8,482 nt of DNA. Origin: Anaerolineales bacterium UBA6128 (GTDB lineage Bacteria; Chloroflexota; Anaerolineae; UBA1429). Location of the stretch: contig DIVQ01000160.1 in assembly GCA_002423325.1 (NCBI GenBank), positions 302 to 8,783 of the forward strand, given 5' to 3'. The notes under the pieces were generated by a model, which was not told the origin of the DNA, did not search any database, and was given only the letters and a program-made list of their open reading frames with translations. The stretch's first letter is position 1, and each line of letters starts with the position of its first letter. Below are positions 5,820-8,482 of the stretch, in pieces. The translations under genes and the position numbers were made by a program.

Positions 5820-5874
5820 GCGGCAACAGCAATGCCGCACCCTCACAGCGCGCAGACTCTGTCTGCGCGCTGTG
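5820..5874 (+). terminator. Double hairpin ending the hsp20 operon, shared with convergent gene
   Basis: A small hairpin comes first (GCGGCA 5820-5825 with TGCCGC 5833-5838). It is followed by a 14-bp perfect stem, CACAGCGCGCAGAC (5844-5857) with GTCTGCGCGCTGTG (5861-5874), and a three-base loop. The following plus-strand bases TCGTTA are only slightly T-rich. The stem sits between convergent stop codons, 36 bp after the second hsp20 and 14 bp beyond the end of the phosphatase gene, so it probably ends transcription from both sides. Confidence 0.75.
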
Positions 5875-5888
5875 TCGTTAAGGCCGCA

Positions 5889-6695
5889 TCATGGCAACTG
5901 AGCGATGCTCTGCAGCACGTACGTAGGGCATGCGTCACTGGCGTCCAACTGCTCGCGAGTGGTCACGCCACTCAACACCAGCGCGGTGTCAATGCCCGCC
6001 GCCTGCCCCATCAGCATATCAGTGGCGAGCCGATCGCCCACCATCAGGCAGCGCTCCATGGGCACGCCGAGGCGCTGCACGGCCGCCTCCAGCATTGCGC
6101 GAGACGGCTTGCCCGCCACCCACTCAACCTGGCGCCCCGTACTGGTCTCCAGAAAGGCGATTACAGGGCCGCAGTCAGGGATGTGGCCCCCTTCGACGGG
6201 ACAGGTGCGATCGGCATTCGTCGCGCAAAAGCGCGCCCCGCGCACCAGCGCCTGGTGCGCCAGATTCAGCTTGGCATAGTCGAGCGTGCGGTCAAAGGCG
6301 GCCACGACAATGTCGATCTCGTCCAGTGCGCGCGTCAGTGCAAAGCCCTCGGCGCGCAATTCCTCCCACAGGGCCGGCTCGCCGATCACGAACAGACGCT
6401 GCCCGGGATACTGGCGGCGCAGAATGTGCATCAGCGCCTGTGTCGAGTTCAACACGTCCTTCGCGCTCGCCGGAATTCCCAGCCGCGTGAGTTTCGCTGC
6501 ATAGTGCGCACTGGGCTCCAGGGGCTTGTTCGAAAGAAACACCACGGGCCGCCCATGGCCGCGCAACCACGCCACCGTCTGTTGCGCTCCGGGCACCAAA
6601 TGGTCTCCCAGGTAGACGGTGCCATCCAGGTCCAGGATGTAGCCAGCATAGCGTGGCTCAGCGCGTCGCATCAGCGAATCCTCTGGCCCAGTCAT
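5889..6695 (-). CDS. HAD-superfamily IIA phosphatase (NagD/phosphoglycolate-type)
   Basis: This predicted cytosolic Mg2+-dependent phosphatase of 268 residues uses an aspartyl-phosphate intermediate. Motif I is DLDGT at 22-26 (nucleophile D22, acid/base D24). Motif II is LSN at 54-56, the lysine of motif III is K196 (AGKPS), and motif IV is VGDRLATDM with D221 and D226. The C2-type cap between motifs II and III (about 75-185), with ATNADRTCP, is the mark of the NagD/AraL/PGP group. Substrate cannot be read from the sequence; sugar phosphates, UMP or phosphoglycolate are all known in the family. The ATG at 6695 overlaps the upstream stop codon as TGATG. ATG 6671, eight bases after GAGG, gives a 260-residue protein and is a real alternative. 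It converges on the hsp20 operon and shares no sequence control with it. Confidence 0.9.
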   Translation of the reverse strand: MTGPEDSLMRRAEPRYAGYILDLDGTVYLGDHLVPGAQQTVAWLRGHGRPVVFLSNKPLEPSAHYAAKLTRLGIPASAKDVLNSTQALMHILRRQYPGQRLFVIGEPALWEELRAEGFALTRALDEIDIVVAAFDRTLDYAKLNLAHQALVRGARFCATNADRTCPVEGGHIPDCGPVIAFLETSTGRQVEWVAGKPSRAMLEAAVQRLGVPMERCLMVGDRLATDMLMGQAAGIDTALVLSGVTTREQLDASDACPTYVLQSIAQLP

Positions 6696-7486
6696 CAATA
6701 GACAACCTCGATGGCGTGGATATCGGTGACCAACTGGTCAGCATAGGGTGCCAGCAGCGCGGCGGGCACGGCGCCCGTCGTCACCCCCACGGCACAGGCC
6801 AGCCCTGCAGCGCGCGCCATCTGCAGGTCGGCGACGGTGTCGCCCACCATGATCGCATCCGCAGGCGCCACCCCGGTGCGACGGCAGATCTCCAGCACCA
6901 TCCGCGGATCGGGCTTGAGCGGCACGCCATCATCGCCACAGACCATGGTCACGAACAACTGTGCGATACCCAGCTTGTGCAGGGTGCGCTCGGTGTCGGA
7001 ACGCACGTCAGTGGTGGCGACGGCCAGCAGCGCCCCGCTGGCGTGCACCCGCTCCAGCCAGCCGCGCAGGTCGCCTACGGGCTGCGCCAGATCCTCCATC
7101 GGCAGGCTCGCCTGCACCGCGGCCGTGGCCCGCCTCACGCGCGCCATGGCTTCATCCCACCCCATGTGCTCGTGGGCGCAGAGCTGCCCGGCGATGAGCA
7201 CCAGCACCTCTGCCGTGGGCGCCACACACAGCGCGCCCAGCGGATCCCAAGCACCGGTAGCCTGATCATAGCCCAGCGTCGCGGCCAGCCCGCGCTCCGT
7301 GGCGGCTGACAGCGCCCCTTCGGCGCCCAGGGCCTGGCGCAACGCGTTGAACCAGGTGTGCCACATCTCTTTGAACGCCAGCAGCGTGCCGTCTTTGTCC
7401 AGCACCACCAGGCGCGGATCAAGCTCATGATCGCCAATACGCAACAAGGTCAGCCCCCCGTATCGGTTGCAACGCATGCCGCCCAT
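6695..7486 (-). CDS. HAD-superfamily IA phosphatase (phosphoglycolate phosphatase-like)
   Basis: This second HAD hydrolase, about 263 residues, belongs to a different subclass from its neighbour. Motif I is LDKDGTLL with D30 and D32. A helical C1 cap (about 40-135) follows, then motif II ATTD (157-160), K191 (LKPDP) and motif IV VGDTVADLQMARAAG with D216 and D220. That order, with a small helical cap after motif I, is typical of Gph/PGP and beta-phosphoglucomutase relatives. The exact substrate is unknown. Start: an in-frame ATG at 7510 overlaps the promoter spacer and has no ribosome-binding site. ATG 7486 (weak AGG six bases upstream) is preferred, and ATG 7477 or a later TTG is possible because about 29 residues before motif I is long for this family. 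It is translationally coupled to the IIA phosphatase, which suggests a joint dephosphorylation or metabolite-repair role. Confidence 0.87.
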   Translation of the reverse strand: MGGMRCNRYGGLTLLRIGDHELDPRLVVLDKDGTLLAFKEMWHTWFNALRQALGAEGALSAATERGLAATLGYDQATGAWDPLGALCVAPTAEVLVLIAGQLCAHEHMGWDEAMARVRRATAAVQASLPMEDLAQPVGDLRGWLERVHASGALLAVATTDVRSDTERTLHKLGIAQLFVTMVCGDDGVPLKPDPRMVLEICRRTGVAPADAIMVGDTVADLQMARAAGLACAVGVTTGAVPAALLAPYADQLVTDIHAIEVVY

Positions 7487-7500
7487 CGATAGCCTACGGG

Positions 7501-7529
7501 AGTATTCCATGGGAGCGCGCGTGTGTCAA
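7501..7529 (-). promoter_or_regulatory. Likely promoter of the HAD phosphatase pair
   Basis: On the minus strand TTGACA (7529-7524) matches the -35 consensus fully. A 17-bp spacer leads to AATACT (7506-7501), four of six -10 positions. The start point would be near 7494, just before ATG 7486, so the leader would be very short. The position argues against the upstream ATG at 7510. Confidence 0.6.
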
Positions 7530-7540
7530 AGCGCCAGGCC

Positions 7541-7586
7541 CGAGCCTCCTTCCGAGCCGCTTGCCCGCCTGCGCGAGCCCTTGCCG
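7541..7586. repeat. Three imperfect direct repeats in a divergent promoter region
   Basis: CGAGCC followed by a C/T/G-rich tail occurs at 7541 (CGAGCCTCCTTCC), 7553 (CGAGCCGCTTGCC) and 7574 (CGAGCCCTTGCCG). The spacings are 12 and 21 bp. They lie between the HAD promoter and the presumed promoter of the AIM24-family gene, so they may be binding sites. In GC-rich DNA such similarity may also be chance. Confidence 0.3.
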
Positions 7587-7610
7587 CCCTCTGCGCTCCT
7601 GTGCTAAGAT
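7581..7610 (+). promoter_or_regulatory. Weak promoter candidate for the AIM24-family gene
   Basis: TTGCCG (7581-7586), an 18-bp spacer and TAAGAT (7605-7610) each match four of six consensus bases. The start point would be near 7617, about 64 bases before the ATG. No better candidate was seen in the divergent gap. Confidence 0.4.
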
Positions 7611-7680
7611 GCGCTCTGTGACCGAAGGCATTGCCAGTACACACGGCTGACGCACTGAACGATCAGGAGGACACGACACG

Positions 7681-8361
7681 ATGAAGTACGAGATCAAGGG
7701 GGGCATGCTGCCGTCGCTGGACATTTATCTGGAGGCGGGCGAGTCCGTCTACACGGAGAGCGGTGGAATGGCCTGGATGAAGGGCGACATCGCCATGGAA
7801 ACCGGCACACGCGGAGGAATGATGGCCGGGCTGGGACGCGCCCTGGCGGGGGAATCACTGTTCATGACGACCTACGCCTCAAAGAGTGCCTCCTCGATGG
7901 TGACCTTTACCCCGGAGGCCCCGGGCACCATCCTGGCCTTTCAACTCGAGGCCGGTCAGAGCCTGATCTGCCAGCGCGATGCCTTCATGGTGGCGCAAGA
8001 GGGCGTCAAGATGGAGATGCACTTCCGCCGCAAGCTGGGGGCGGGACTGTTCGGCGGCGAGGGCTTTATCCTGCAAAAGGTCACCGGGCCCGGCATGGTC
8101 TGGCTGGAGATCGCCGGCGATGTTCGCGACTATGTGCTGCAGGCCGGCGAGGTCATGCGGGTCGACCCCGGGCACATCGCCCTGTACGAGCCGAGCGTGG
8201 CGTACGACATCGAGTCGGTCAAAGGGGCGATGAACGTGCTCTTCTCGGGCGAGGGGCTGTTCCTGGCCACCCTCAAGGGCCCGGGGCACATCTGGCTGCA
8301 GAGCATGCCGATCAGCAACCTTGCTCACAAGATCAGCAAGTACATCCCTAAAAAGAGCTGA
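7681..8361 (+). CDS. AIM24/TIGR00266-family protein
   Basis: This 226-residue protein fits the TIGR00266/AIM24 (DUF124) family: soluble, beta-rich, near-symmetric barrels related to tryptophan-attenuation-protein folds. Mitochondrial AIM24 affects cristae organisation, but the bacterial function is not known. Recognisable parts are MKYEIKGGMLPSLDIYLEAG (1-20), ESGGMAWMKGDIAMET (26-41), a Gly-rich stretch at 43-58, GAGLFGGEGFILQKVTGPG (120-138) and HIALYEPSVAYDI (165-177). GEGFILQKVTGPGMVWLE (126-143) recurs as GEGLFLATLKGPGHIWLQ (190-207), an internal repeat expected for the barrel. No signal peptide or transmembrane helix is visible. AGGAGG lies ten bases before the ATG, longer than usual spacing but the best site. 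It diverges from the HAD pair and is the last gene before the window edge. Confidence 0.92.
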   Translation: MKYEIKGGMLPSLDIYLEAGESVYTESGGMAWMKGDIAMETGTRGGMMAGLGRALAGESLFMTTYASKSASSMVTFTPEAPGTILAFQLEAGQSLICQRDAFMVAQEGVKMEMHFRRKLGAGLFGGEGFILQKVTGPGMVWLEIAGDVRDYVLQAGEVMRVDPGHIALYEPSVAYDIESVKGAMNVLFSGEGLFLATLKGPGHIWLQSMPISNLAHKISKYIPKKS

Positions 8362-8437
8362 GGCTGCGAGAGTCAACTGGGCGATCTCAAGGTACGCCCC
8401 GCCCATATACATCGTCAGGGCTCGTATACTGCGGGCA

Positions 8438-8477
8438 GGGGCGATCGAGCGTGTGAGTACACACGCTCGATCGCCCC
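8438..8477. terminator. 18-bp perfect hairpin downstream of the AIM24-family gene
   Basis: GGGGCGATCGAGCGTGTG (8438-8455) is the exact reverse complement of 8460-8477, with an AGTA loop. It lies 76 bp past the AIM24 stop codon. No T run follows on the plus strand; instead C continues to the window end (nine in a row, 8474-8482). It may be a bidirectional terminator, and the sequence break right after it could reflect polymerase or assembly failure. The 8362-8437 stretch before it holds nothing recognisable. Confidence 0.6.
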
Positions 8478-8482
8478 CCCCC

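Noticed and set aside
5832..6701. 289-residue open frame on the plus strand
   Set aside because: It is antisense to the HAD IIA phosphatase, begins inside the terminator region and encodes a His/Arg/Gln-rich composition with no family resemblance.
8425..8430. TATACT as a -10 box near the right edge
   Set aside because: No acceptable -35 box occurs 16-18 bp upstream (near 8402-8407) and no gene follows before the window end.

Overview
The window is GC-rich, densely packed bacterial chromosome dominated by protein quality-control genes. HspR-type heat-shock repression, a lipoprotein HtrA with a Thr/Pro-rich linker, a bacterial eRF1-like protein and an AIM24-family protein together suggest a Chloroflexota-like bacterium. 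Actinobacteria or another HspR-using lineage cannot be excluded from sequence alone. No tRNA, rRNA, CRISPR array, insertion sequence or phage gene was seen.

Left block (1-4743, all minus strand): read in the direction of transcription, the order is a CbpA-type dnaJ without zinc fingers, a lipoprotein HtrA-like serine protease, hspR, an eRF1-like (baeRF/VLRF1-type) protein with a zinc ribbon, then clpB, which runs off the left edge after its first Walker A motif. The first four genes are 12-35 bp apart and look like one operon. clpB follows a 244 bp gap containing a 15-bp perfect hairpin and a dyad-rich stretch, so it probably also has its own promoter.

Centre (4625-4888): a divergent control region. 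It has two sigma70-type promoters facing away from each other. The dnaJ side is TTGACA-17-TATAAT and the hsp20 side is TTGACA-17-TATGAT. The 52 bp between their -35 boxes hold an ACTC-A-GAGT dyad near the midpoint, a candidate operator for the HspR encoded in the left operon. The plus-strand transcript carries two tandem Hsp20 genes and ends at a 14-bp perfect hairpin. Strong vegetative promoters plus a local repressor are what HspR-type negative control predicts.

Right block (5889-8482): two HAD-superfamily phosphatases of different subclasses (IA then IIA) are coupled by a TGATG overlap on the minus strand. A TIGR00266/AIM24-family gene diverges from them. The window ends in an 18-bp perfect hairpin followed by a run of C, which looks like a terminator and possibly a contig end.

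As a system, Hsp20 would hold unfolding proteins, DnaJ and ClpB would feed refolding and disaggregation, HtrA would act outside the membrane, and HspR would set the level. The least expected member is the eRF1-like protein, which may link heat-shock control to ribosome or nascent-chain rescue.
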